Shown piece after piece: positions 37,715-44,113 of a DNA stretch of 64,000 nt. This DNA comes from Bordetella petrii (GTDB lineage: Bacteria; Pseudomonadota; Gammaproteobacteria; Burkholderiales; Burkholderiaceae_B). The notes beneath the pieces are model-generated. The model ran no database searches. It saw nothing but the letters and a program-made list of their open reading frames with translations, and was not told the origin of the DNA. The DNA lies in assembly GCF_000067205.1 (NCBI RefSeq), contig NC_010170.1:992001-1056000 (forward strand), written 5' to 3'. A program made the translations under genes and the position numbers. Position 1 is the stretch's first letter. Each line of letters opens with the position of its first letter.

Positions 37715-38590
37715 TTACTGAATCCAGCAATTTAATTGTACCCGTCGAGGGTTGAACTCCCAATTCGTGGGAAAGGTTTCAAAGCGCTCGGCGAAGCAAG
37801 AGGCTCGCAGGCTATAGCCGGAGCGCGGCAGCCACTGGTCCAGCAGGTTCGCGTACAGCGCCGGCAGGCCGTCGGCCGTGCAATGGGCTTCACACATGGC
37901 GATGCGGCCGCCGGGCAGGGTGATCTCGAAAGCATCCTTGGGCTTGGGGCCGAACCCGGGGGGAACCTGCACGCCGCAGTAGTAGCGCATGAACGGCGTG
38001 GGCACGAACATCGGCGTGTCGTAGGTCAGGCCGAAGAACGGCCCGGTGAGCAGGTCCGACCGCAGGTGTGCGAACAGCCGGCGGAAGTCGTTCCAGCAAG
38101 CGTATTTCTGACTGGACATGCCTTCGTAGCGTACCGCCCAGAAGCGGGTGGGCGGCAGTTCGCGCACCGTGACGCGAACCTGGTTGCCCGGCGGGCAATG
38201 AGGGTCGGCGGCCACCATGCCCGACTCGTTCATCTTGGCAATGTAGCGGGCGTGCGCCAGTCGGAACCGGCAGGGGGAAATTCCCCAATAGCGGGTGAAG
38301 GCCCGCGTGAATGCCTGCTGGCTCGAAAAACCCATGTCGATCGCTATTGAAAAGAGCGGCTGGCGCGTATGCGCCACCATCAGGGCGCAGCGCCCCATCA
38401 GGTTGCGATGGATGTAATCGCGAGGCGAATGCTGGAAGTCCTTCAAGAACAGCCGGGTCAGGTGGAACCGGCTGAGCCGGATTTCGTGTGCCAGTTCTTG
38501 TATGAGCGCGTCATGCACACAGTGTTCGGTTGATTCATGCAGGATTTTCTGTTCGATCTGCGTTATGCAGTATTGAATGCGTGGGTCCAT
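37715..38590 (-). CDS. AraC-family regulator with C-terminal GyrI-like effector domain
   Basis: 291-aa regulator. Residues 1-105 hold the two-HTH AraC domain, placed N-terminally: LAHEIRLSRFHLTRLFLKDF and IAIDMGFSSQQAFTRAFTRYWGISPCRFR. Residues about 125-291 read as a GyrI/Rob-type ligand-binding domain (VRVTVRELPPTRFWAVRYEG ... CEAHCTADGLPALYANLLDQWLP). This resembles Rob/SoxS-RobA-type multidrug or stress regulators. Start at ATG 38590; 38674 is possible. Upstream is an AT-rich region with a TCACAA/TTGTGA inverted pair. Confidence 0.9.
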   Translation of the reverse strand: MDPRIQYCITQIEQKILHESTEHCVHDALIQELAHEIRLSRFHLTRLFLKDFQHSPRDYIHRNLMGRCALMVAHTRQPLFSIAIDMGFSSQQAFTRAFTRYWGISPCRFRLAHARYIAKMNESGMVAADPHCPPGNQVRVTVRELPPTRFWAVRYEGMSSQKYACWNDFRRLFAHLRSDLLTGPFFGLTYDTPMFVPTPFMRYYCGVQVPPGFGPKPKDAFEITLPGGRIAMCEAHCTADGLPALYANLLDQWLPRSGYSLRASCFAERFETFPTNWEFNPRRVQLNCWIQ

Positions 38591-39182
38591 GAGACTCGTC
38601 CTTTCGCTGGTGGGCCAGCGCCCGCTGCCGGTGCTTGCTGATTCAGCGCAGAACCAGGCAAGGCAAGATTTCAAAAAAAAATTTGAAAAATCACAAACTG
38701 TAAATTTTGTGAATCGGAACTGCCTAGAATGAAGTCCGTGCAGACAAGTATGAAAGGGAGTGGGGAGGCAATTTCAGATAGCGTCGGGGCAGACGTGGAA
38801 ATTGCAGAGATTAGTCAGAAGTTTGCAGTCGTGGGTTTCACGGCTCGATTATGCGGCGAACAGGGTAAGTATTAAATAGGCCGTTGGTAGTAGATGGGCG
38901 GTGCGCCAAGGCGCACCGGCGGGGGCCGAATTAAATACTAGTGCCGATTTTCCATCCTGGCATTTTCAGCCGGGCAAGGGATCTGTTTGCCCGTAATTTC
39001 CGAAATAGCGGGATTGAGCGATTTTTGTTAAGGGATTTCCAGTAAAGGAAAACACCATATTTGAAGGAAAAGATATTCCGAGGCATTGCGGCGGTATGGA
39101 AAAAATCGATATTGGCGTAATCCCGGATAACCGGGTTGGACCGCCTCGAGACGGCTTCTCGAGATATCAGGAGGCATACATC
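38591..39182. other. AT-rich intergenic region between AraC gene and secreted-protein gene
   Basis: 592 bases of lower GC than the surroundings, no convincing gene. It contains A-tracts near 38670-38690, the inverted pair TCACAA (38691-38696) / TTGTGA (38707-38712), and the leader of the gene at 39183. Both divergent promoters must be here. Confidence 0.55.
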
Positions 39183-39578
39183 ATGAAGAAAGCACTATTG
39201 GCAGTGGCCCTGGCCGTCAGCTCCGTGGGTATGGCGCATGCGGCGGGTTTTGCGATCGGCGTATTCGGTGGAACCGGCGCCGCCACGTCCGGCACCCAGG
39301 GTGGTTCGCAGGCGACCAGCAGCAGCGGCTCGATCGGCTTCGGCTCCGCCTTGCAGGGCACCACGGCGACCAGCACGACCAGCGCCAATTCCGGCGTATC
39401 GCTGACCCCCCAAGGGACTCAGACCTATGCCAACGGCACCAGCGTCAACCAGTCGGTGGGCGGCGGCTTCACCAGCGGGTTCGCGGTGGGTGGAACCTCG
39501 GGCATGGCCGGAGGTGAATACACCAGCGGCGCCACCGGCAACGTTGGCAGCATCGGTTTCGGCGGCTGGACCTGGTAA
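39183..39578 (+). CDS. Small secreted Gly/Ser/Thr-rich protein
   Basis: 131-aa exported protein, signal peptide cleaved after AHA (residue 20). The mature part is low-complexity: Gly, Ser, Thr, Asn with short repeats (GSIGFGS, VGSIGFGGW, SGFAVGGTSG), no cysteine, ending GGWTW. AGGAGG sits 10 bases before the ATG, so high expression is likely. Composition recalls extracellular repeat or amyloid-like proteins, but no known family is recognised. Followed by a hairpin and a second exported protein. Confidence 0.75.
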   Translation: MKKALLAVALAVSSVGMAHAAGFAIGVFGGTGAATSGTQGGSQATSSSGSIGFGSALQGTTATSTTSANSGVSLTPQGTQTYANGTSVNQSVGGGFTSGFAVGGTSGMAGGEYTSGATGNVGSIGFGGWTW

Positions 39579-39600
39579 GCCCATCTGTCCGGATACCTGT

Positions 39601-39630
39601 CGTGTGGGGAAGAACGGTCTTCCCCACACG
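39601..39630 (+). promoter_or_regulatory. 13-bp hairpin directly before the second secreted-protein gene
   Basis: CGTGTGGGGAAGA (39601-39613) pairs exactly with TCTTCCCCACACG (39618-39630) around the loop ACGG. There is no T-run, and the Shine-Dalgarno TAGGAGAA follows immediately. It may separate expression levels of the two genes by stalling 3' exonucleases or shaping initiation. Confidence 0.65.
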
Positions 39631-39643
39631 TAGGAGAACTCTC

Positions 39644-40051
39644 ATGAAACCCTTGCTATGCCTGGTTTTGCTGGCTTTTGTGGCTTGCGCGGCAATGCTG
39701 CGTCCGGCCTCCGCGGCGACCGGGCCGGCGATGGTGGGACCGGTTGCTCCGGCCTCGCTTGCGCCGGTCTGTGAGCGGGACGCCGACATGAAGATGCCGC
39801 AGTTTGCCCTGTCCTTTCCGACGATCACGCCGCCCGAACAAGGCTTCTCTCTTGCCGAGAGCGCATCGCCGGATTGCCGCGCGGCAGGCGGCAGCGGTTT
39901 CACGAGCGTCGTCGCGCGGGCCCAGGCTGGCGGCGACTACCGGTGGCGCGACTACTGGCTGGCCGGCACTCGCCTGTTGCCCAGTTATCCGGATGCCGGC
40001 AGCCCCGCTTTTGTGCAGCCCGGCTGGCACTGGATAGAACTTGATCGCTGA
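39644..40051 (+). CDS. Small exported protein
   Basis: 135-aa protein, signal peptide cleaved near ASA (residue 24). The mature part has two cysteines (VCERD and PDCRAAG), able to form a disulfide, and a Trp/Tyr-rich C-terminus (DYRWRDYWLAGTRLLP ... GWHWIELDR). AGGAG precedes the ATG at 39644. It follows the Gly-rich protein gene by 65 bases and probably shares its transcript. No family recognised. Confidence 0.7.
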   Translation: MKPLLCLVLLAFVACAAMLRPASAATGPAMVGPVAPASLAPVCERDADMKMPQFALSFPTITPPEQGFSLAESASPDCRAAGGSGFTSVVARAQAGGDYRWRDYWLAGTRLLPSYPDAGSPAFVQPGWHWIELDR

Positions 40052-40220
40052 ACCTGATATTAATTTTTTAACGGACGACCCGATGTCCTTATTATCAGGC
40101 CGTCCAAGGGGGCGGCCAATCATATGGCCGCGAAATACTGCATTAAATAACGGCAGTTACATTCCTTCCGAGTTAATCGCAAGTTTGCTCGGGAAAGGGC
40201 CCACCTGAGGAGCGCTGGTA

Positions 40221-40535
40221 ATGGACGAGAAACTTGACGAAGAAATCAAGCGGTGGACGGTCAGGCGCAAGAGCGTGCTGGTCATGGATATTATCCAAGG
40301 CCGCACCAGCGTGCGAGAAGCCAGCGAGGCTTTCGATTTGCCTGTGCCCGAGATAGAGCGCTGGGTCGAAGAAGGGAAACGTGGGCTGGAAAACGCGCTC
40401 AGATCCAACCCGTTGAATGTAAAGGAATTTTATGAAAAACAGATCAAGGCCCTACAGCAGGCGTACGGCGAAGCCATGCTGGAGCTGCGGGTCAGAGGCA
40501 AGCAGAACGGAACGCCATCCGATGACGACAAATGA
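40221..40535 (+). CDS. Transposase OrfA/DUF1153-like HTH protein, stand-alone
   Basis: 104-aa protein with KRWTVRRKSVLVMDIIQGRTSVREASEAFDLPVPEIERWVEEG, the helix-turn-helix of OrfA subunits of IS3-type transposases and DUF1153 proteins, followed by a C-terminal coiled-coil helix (EFYEKQIKALQQAYGEAMLEL). GAGG precedes the ATG by about 9 bases. No orfB, inverted repeats or frameshift site follow, so it is either an IS relic or a domesticated DNA-binding protein within the secreted-protein cluster. Confidence 0.65.
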   Translation: MDEKLDEEIKRWTVRRKSVLVMDIIQGRTSVREASEAFDLPVPEIERWVEEGKRGLENALRSNPLNVKEFYEKQIKALQQAYGEAMLELRVRGKQNGTPSDDDK

Positions 40536-40632
40536 TAATCGGTTCCGCCCGGACGCGCCGCCCGAGATAGTTTTCACCCAAATGCCGGAGGCGGGCTGCT
40601 CAGTTGCGCGGGTCAGGCCTTACGAGTATTGA
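40522..40632 (+). CDS. Possible 36-aa peptide
   Basis: ATG at 40522 overlaps the end of the HTH gene by 14 bases; reads MTTNDNRFRPDAPPEIVFTQ... to a TGA at 40630. Hydrophilic, no recognised family. Supported only by overlap with the preceding gene. Confidence 0.25.
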   Translation: MTTNDNRFRPDAPPEIVFTQMPEAGCSVARVRPYEY

Positions 40633-40838
40633 AAGCAGCCAGTTTCTTGGAATAAGCCGTCTCGATTTATTTTTAATAAATAGTTTGTGAAACCTCACAA
40701 AATGGCAAAAAGTGGTTTTAGAGTAACCATAAAATGAATTGGCAATATTCGTATGGTTACAGGCTTTAGAATAAAACGATTATGTGGCGGATGTGTCTTC
40801 AGACAGCATTGGGGTGGCCTCATTCCAGGAGAATAATC
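40536..40838. other. AT-rich region upstream of third secreted-protein gene
   Basis: Apart from the possible 36-aa peptide, no gene is seen. TTGTGA-AACC-TCACAA at 40685-40700 is a perfect 6-4-6 palindrome and a likely regulator site; the same half-sites occur upstream of the AraC-type gene. Confidence 0.55.
40685..40700. promoter_or_regulatory. Palindromic operator-like site TTGTGAAACCTCACAA
   Basis: Perfect dyad with a 4-base centre, 139 bases before the ATG at 40839. Half-sites match those at 38691-38712 (TCACAA / TTGTGA) upstream of the AraC-type regulator. The spacing differs from the CRP consensus (TGTGA-N6-TCACA), so the binding protein is unknown. Confidence 0.5.
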
Positions 40839-41408
40839 ATGAAACGCCTATTATTTTTGGCATTGGCCTTATGCGCCGCCGGCGCGCACGGTCAGACCAT
40901 CACGACGGGTGCCGACGCGACATCCAACGCAACCGGCAACGCCAGTTCCAGTTCCCAGTCGGGTACCGCCCAGGTGGGAGTGTCGGCCCAGATGGGCATG
41001 GGCAACATTACGTTCGAAGGATCTTCCCAGCGCGAACACCAGAGCATTTCCACCACGCCCAACGTCTACATCGCACCCAGCATGTTCGGCGGCGCCAACA
41101 ATTGCGGCCAGAGCAATACCATGGGCGTGGGCGTAACCGGGTTTGGCATAGGCGGTTCCGTGGCCAGCGAGAGTTCCGCTTGTAACGCTCGCGAAGACAC
41201 GGCCACGGCCTACAAGCTGGGTTACAAAGAGGTGGCCGACATGAGATTTTTCTGTTTCGGCGAAGACGAGAACCGCCTCGCGTGGGAAGCCACCGGCCAT
41301 ACCTGCCCGGCCACGGCCAAGCCGACCGCCCAAGTGTCGCAGCCTGTTGCCAGCGCAGCGCCCAGCAGCGGCACCTACGGACCGTTGCCCGCCTACATCG
41401 AGCCCTGA
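40839..41408 (+). CDS. Secreted Ser/Asn/Gly-rich protein with C-terminal cysteine domain
   Basis: 189-aa exported protein; signal peptide cleaved near AHG (residue 18). The N-terminal half is low-complexity (TTGADATSNATGNASSSSQSG), the centre is GGANNCGQSNTMGVGVTGFGIGGSVASESSACNAREDTATAYKLG with conserved-looking Cys, then a Pro/Ala-rich tail. The CGQS...SACNxRE segment resembles small exported proteins near lysis genes of some podophages and in Burkholderiales, by memory only. AGGAGAA precedes the ATG. Confidence 0.7.
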   Translation: MKRLLFLALALCAAGAHGQTITTGADATSNATGNASSSSQSGTAQVGVSAQMGMGNITFEGSSQREHQSISTTPNVYIAPSMFGGANNCGQSNTMGVGVTGFGIGGSVASESSACNAREDTATAYKLGYKEVADMRFFCFGEDENRLAWEATGHTCPATAKPTAQVSQPVASAAPSSGTYGPLPAYIEP

Positions 41409-41466
41409 CACCGGTGGGGGCCGCAAGCAGGTACCGGCAGGGCGCGCCGGAAAGTCACCGGAAAAC

Positions 41467-41496
41467 AAAAAGGCTCTCGGTTACCGAGAGCCTTTT
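41467..41496. terminator. Bidirectional rho-independent terminator
   Basis: GGCTCTCGG (41472-41480) pairs with CCGAGAGCC (41484-41492); TTTT follows on the plus strand and AAAAA precedes, giving a U-run on the minus strand as well. It can end both the secreted-protein gene and transcription of the tRNA-Cys region from the other side. Confidence 0.85.
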
Positions 41497-41514
41497 GCTT
41501 CCTGCGTTGTTCTA

Positions 41515-41558
41515 TGGAGGCGCAAGCCGGAATCGAACCGACGTACACGGATTTGCAA
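41515..41558 (-). other. Prophage attachment site: 3' fragment of tRNA-Cys
   Basis: On the minus strand these 44 bases read as the 3' part of tRNA-Cys: TTGCAAATCCG (anticodon GCA and 3' anticodon stem), variable loop, T-arm with GGTTCGATTCC, acceptor TTGCGCC and TCCA. No matching 5' half follows to the right. A gene fragment ending in CCA next to the integrase is the usual mark of tRNA-targeted integration. The intact tRNA-Cys should lie at the other prophage end, outside this window. Confidence 0.85.
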
Positions 41559-41646
41559 TGCCTAAATGCTGTACGGATAAACAGCGCTTCCCTATGAAGA
41601 AAATCCGCCACTGACGCCCGAAACACTGCCAAAACCACGTCGAATG

Positions 41647-42633
41647 TCAAATTTTCCCCACACCCCTTTTCGTCGTTTTCTTGGGGGAAATTTGTTGTAA
41701 GGCAGCCTGCAAATCTTCGGTGCCCAGGTGGGCATATCGCGCCGTTGACGCGGTAGATTTGTGGCCCAGTACTCTACCTACAGTGTACAGAGGAACCCCA
41801 GCCCTGACCATGCTGCTGGCCGTGCTATGCCGCAGGTCATGCAGGGTCAAATCCGGTCGTCCAATGGCCTTCGCGCCGTTTTTCAGCCAGATCATCAGGG
41901 ACCGATAACTGATGACCGGGGGCAGGTGCTTCCTGGCATAGTGGGCCACCTTTGGCATGATCGGGACTTGCCTGGGCTCGCCGTTCTTGGTGTCGGCCAG
42001 GATGAACCTGTCGCCAACCACTGCCGCAGACCATATCTCGCCGCGCCTCATCCCGGAATAGAACGCGATCAGCAGGATTGCCCTGGCACGCCGGTTCTTG
42101 ATCTTGCGGCACATCCTCAACATTTCAGGCCGCGTCAGGTAGTTTCGCCGCTCGTTCTTTACCTCCGGCATCGTCAGGTGGGCGGCCGGATCCTGCATAT
42201 CCATCCGCTTGTCCTTCCATAGCAGGCGGCATGCTGCCCGGATGAGGGCGATGCGTTGCTTGATCGTGGCTGGCTTCCAGTTCCCGGACTCCTTCTCTGC
42301 CATCTCGGTTGCCACATCAGCCAGCCCATCCATGCGCTTTCCTTCGTAGTAGGGAGCTGCCGCGAAAAGGTGGCGCGCAGCTTGCATGTGGGACTTCAAG
42401 TGCTTCTTGCTGTCGAGATAATGCTTGACCGCCGTGTCGATCAGCGGGATTTGCTTTTCGATTCCATGAGCTATCGCGTAGAGACGGCCGCTTTCTTCTC
42501 TGTCGAACTGCGCTGCTTGGGCTTGATTCCAAGCTTTCGGAAGTAGCTTTGTAGCTCTGACCCGGTTTCCGTGGATAACTTGGTCGAACTCAAAGCGATA
42601 TCGACGGCGCACTTTATCGTAATAGATCGACAT
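41647..42633 (-). CDS. int: Prophage tyrosine recombinase integrase
   Basis: 328-aa site-specific recombinase. The N-terminal arm-binding part (MSIYYDKVRRRYRFEFDQV) and core-binding SAM-like domain precede the catalytic domain with R in YSGMRRGEIW, HDLRHS, GHKST and the nucleophilic Tyr in TARYAHLG. Placed 90 bases from the tRNA-Cys fragment, as expected. Its start lies 163 bases inside the upstream excisionase-like gene in another frame. Confidence 0.95.
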   Translation of the reverse strand: MSIYYDKVRRRYRFEFDQVIHGNRVRATKLLPKAWNQAQAAQFDREESGRLYAIAHGIEKQIPLIDTAVKHYLDSKKHLKSHMQAARHLFAAAPYYEGKRMDGLADVATEMAEKESGNWKPATIKQRIALIRAACRLLWKDKRMDMQDPAAHLTMPEVKNERRNYLTRPEMLRMCRKIKNRRARAILLIAFYSGMRRGEIWSAAVVGDRFILADTKNGEPRQVPIMPKVAHYARKHLPPVISYRSLMIWLKNGAKAIGRPDLTLHDLRHSTASSMVRAGVPLYTVGRVLGHKSTASTARYAHLGTEDLQAALQQISPKKTTKRGVGKI

Positions 42634-42788
42634 TGCTGTTCGTATTCCATGATGTCGGCCTCATCAAACCGGATGAGGCGGCCGATTCTTGTGCAGGGGA
42701 TAGGGCCGCCAGGCGCGGCGAGAGCGCGGGCCTTGCTGCGGCTGATCTTCAGCCGGTCGGCCAGGTCTGTGGGTGTGAGGACTGGCAT
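42471..42788 (-). CDS. Excisionase-like (AlpA/HTH_17) DNA-binding protein
   Basis: 105-aa protein whose first 55 residues form a MerR-type winged HTH of the excisionase family (LTPTDLADRLKISRSKARALAA ... CTRIGRLIRFDEADIMEYEQ). A C-terminal basic extension follows. It overlaps the integrase start by 163 bases, an unusually long overlap. Likely the recombination directionality factor and possibly a repressor of int. Confidence 0.8.
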   Translation of the reverse strand: MPVLTPTDLADRLKISRSKARALAAPGGPIPCTRIGRLIRFDEADIMEYEQQCRSITIKCAVDIALSSTKLSTETGSELQSYFRKLGIKPKQRSSTEKKAAVSTR

Positions 42789-42812
42789 ATCGCCTCCAAA
42801 ACAATGCCCACG

Positions 42813-43208
42813 CTAGGCGGGCGGTAGATCTGTCATTTGCTTGCCGATCTCTGCGGCTGCTCGGACTATTGCTCGCCGGGTGGCGGCGTAAGGGTCGAAG
42901 TCGTAACGCCACAGTTCATCTATATCCGTCTGAAACCCAATTGAATCGATATAGCCGCGCGCCGTCACAGAGGCCTCCCGGCCTTTCATGCAAGCCTCAT
43001 CAGTGAAAAGCTCAAGGAATAGGCCAAGTTTCACCGCCAGGCGAAGAGCGTCCCCATCGTCGGTGAGCGGGTTCCAGCCTATGCCGTCGCCGTTAACGTC
43101 ACGAAGAAGGAAGTCTTCCCACAGGGAATCGCCCAGCCGGGATCGGATTACGGCTATGCCGGCCGCCTTGGCTGCCAGTTCCAACAATTCTCGATCTTCC
43201 ATATCCAT
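42813..43208 (-). CDS. Phage hypothetical protein
   Basis: 131-aa acidic protein. WNPLTDDGDALRLAVKLGLFLELF is a motif that recurs in phage early-region hypotheticals with a DGDALRLAVKL core. No function known. ATG at 43208 or 43202; frames reaching 43493 overlap the neighbouring genes. Promoter-distal member of the leftward early operon. Confidence 0.75.
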   Translation of the reverse strand: MDMEDRELLELAAKAAGIAVIRSRLGDSLWEDFLLRDVNGDGIGWNPLTDDGDALRLAVKLGLFLELFTDEACMKGREASVTARGYIDSIGFQTDIDELWRYDFDPYAATRRAIVRAAAEIGKQMTDLPPA

Positions 43209-43210
43209 CC

Positions 43211-43411
43211 TCAAAAAAGCCGCAACCAGCGCCACGCATCCTGCAGGCGGCACAGGGGCCGCACCAGGCACGCCGGCAGCCAGCTGGGCGCGGTGTTGCA
43301 GATTTCGTCGATGACCAGGCCGTCGGCGCGCATGTCGGCGACCTGGGCGGGCGTGGCTTGGAAGGGGACGGACCAGCGGGCATGGACATCGATGGAGTAC
43401 CAGCGCTTCAT
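43211..43411 (-). CDS. Small phage protein
   Basis: 66-aa protein (MKRWYSIDVHARWSVPFQATPAQVADMRADGLVIDE...). Its start overlaps the stop of the HNH gene (ATGA) and it ends 3 bases before the next gene, so it is translated in a coupled chain. No family recognised. Confidence 0.65.
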   Translation of the reverse strand: MKRWYSIDVHARWSVPFQATPAQVADMRADGLVIDEICNTAPSWLPACLVRPLCRLQDAWRWLRLF

Positions 43412-43833
43412 GGCTGTGCCTCAAAGAGATCGCCCACGGCGGCGCGAGCCTTTCTCGTTGCGCGTGCCGATTCCGCGTGGTGCTTGGCGTCATATCGTAG
43501 ATGGCAACGCTGGCACCAGGCGCGCAGGTTAGCCGGATCGCAGTTCTCCGGCTGGTGGTCCAGGTGGGCGATGGTCAGTACGATATCCACCATCCGAAGC
43601 ACTTCGAACTCCGACATACGCTTGCGGCCCAGGTACTCGCCGGTGTCGGCGTGGTACACATGCGCCTCGGCGGTCATGTAGGTGTCCGAGTCTTCGCCAG
43701 CCCCGCGCGCGATGCGCGTGTGATTCTCCGCGCCGCATTGCTCGCAGAAGCCGCCAGCACGCTCCAGGATAGCGGCGCGAATTTCCGGCCAGTTCGCTGG
43801 ATACCTCGATCGATTCTCGGGCTTGATGGGCAT
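43408..43833 (-). CDS. HNH endonuclease-like protein
   Basis: 141-aa protein with a zinc-binding FCEQCGAENH near the N-terminus and an HNH core LTIAHLDHQPENCDPANLRAWCQRCHLRYDAKHH (two CxxC pairs and the His-Asp-His set). Typical of prophage HNH proteins, either a nicking endonuclease or a non-homing remnant. Start at ATG 43833. Confidence 0.85.
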   Translation of the reverse strand: MPIKPENRSRYPANWPEIRAAILERAGGFCEQCGAENHTRIARGAGEDSDTYMTAEAHVYHADTGEYLGRKRMSEFEVLRMVDIVLTIAHLDHQPENCDPANLRAWCQRCHLRYDAKHHAESARATRKARAAVGDLFEAQP

Positions 43834-43834
43834 G

Positions 43835-44113
43835 TCACGCCTCCCCATCGTTCGCCGTGGCGGCGCGCTTGCGCTGGATCAGCGCGGCGACATCAGGCCG
43901 CCCGATCTCAACGGCGCCGGCCGCCACCGCCTTCATGCGCTTGCTCAGGCAGATGTCGTAATGGCTATGCGGCGTACCGGCTTTCTGGTGCCAGCGGCGC
44001 GCCACGCCGATACGCGCGGCCATCGCGTGCAGTTCCTGGTCAGTGTCGGCCAGCATGTGGCACATGACCATGCGGCCGTAGGGCGCGCGCATGTCGTCTA
44101 CGTAGACGGCCAT
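43835..44113 (-). CDS. DUF4031 protein
   Basis: 92-aa protein beginning MAVYVDDMRAPYGRMVMCHMLADT and containing TPHSHYDICLSKRMKAVAAGA, the DUF4031 family pattern found in phages and actinobacteria. Function unknown. Start overlaps the stop of the 563-aa gene upstream. Confidence 0.85.
   Translation of the reverse strand: MAVYVDDMRAPYGRMVMCHMLADTDQELHAMAARIGVARRWHQKAGTPHSHYDICLSKRMKAVAAGAVEIGRPDVAALIQRKRAATANDGEA

Noticed and set aside
40221..40535. Complete insertion sequence
   Set aside because: No orfB, terminal inverted repeats or target duplication are visible around the OrfA-like gene.
41515..41600. Complete tRNA-Cys gene
   Set aside because: The 5' acceptor, D-arm and 5' anticodon strand cannot be found to the right of 41558.
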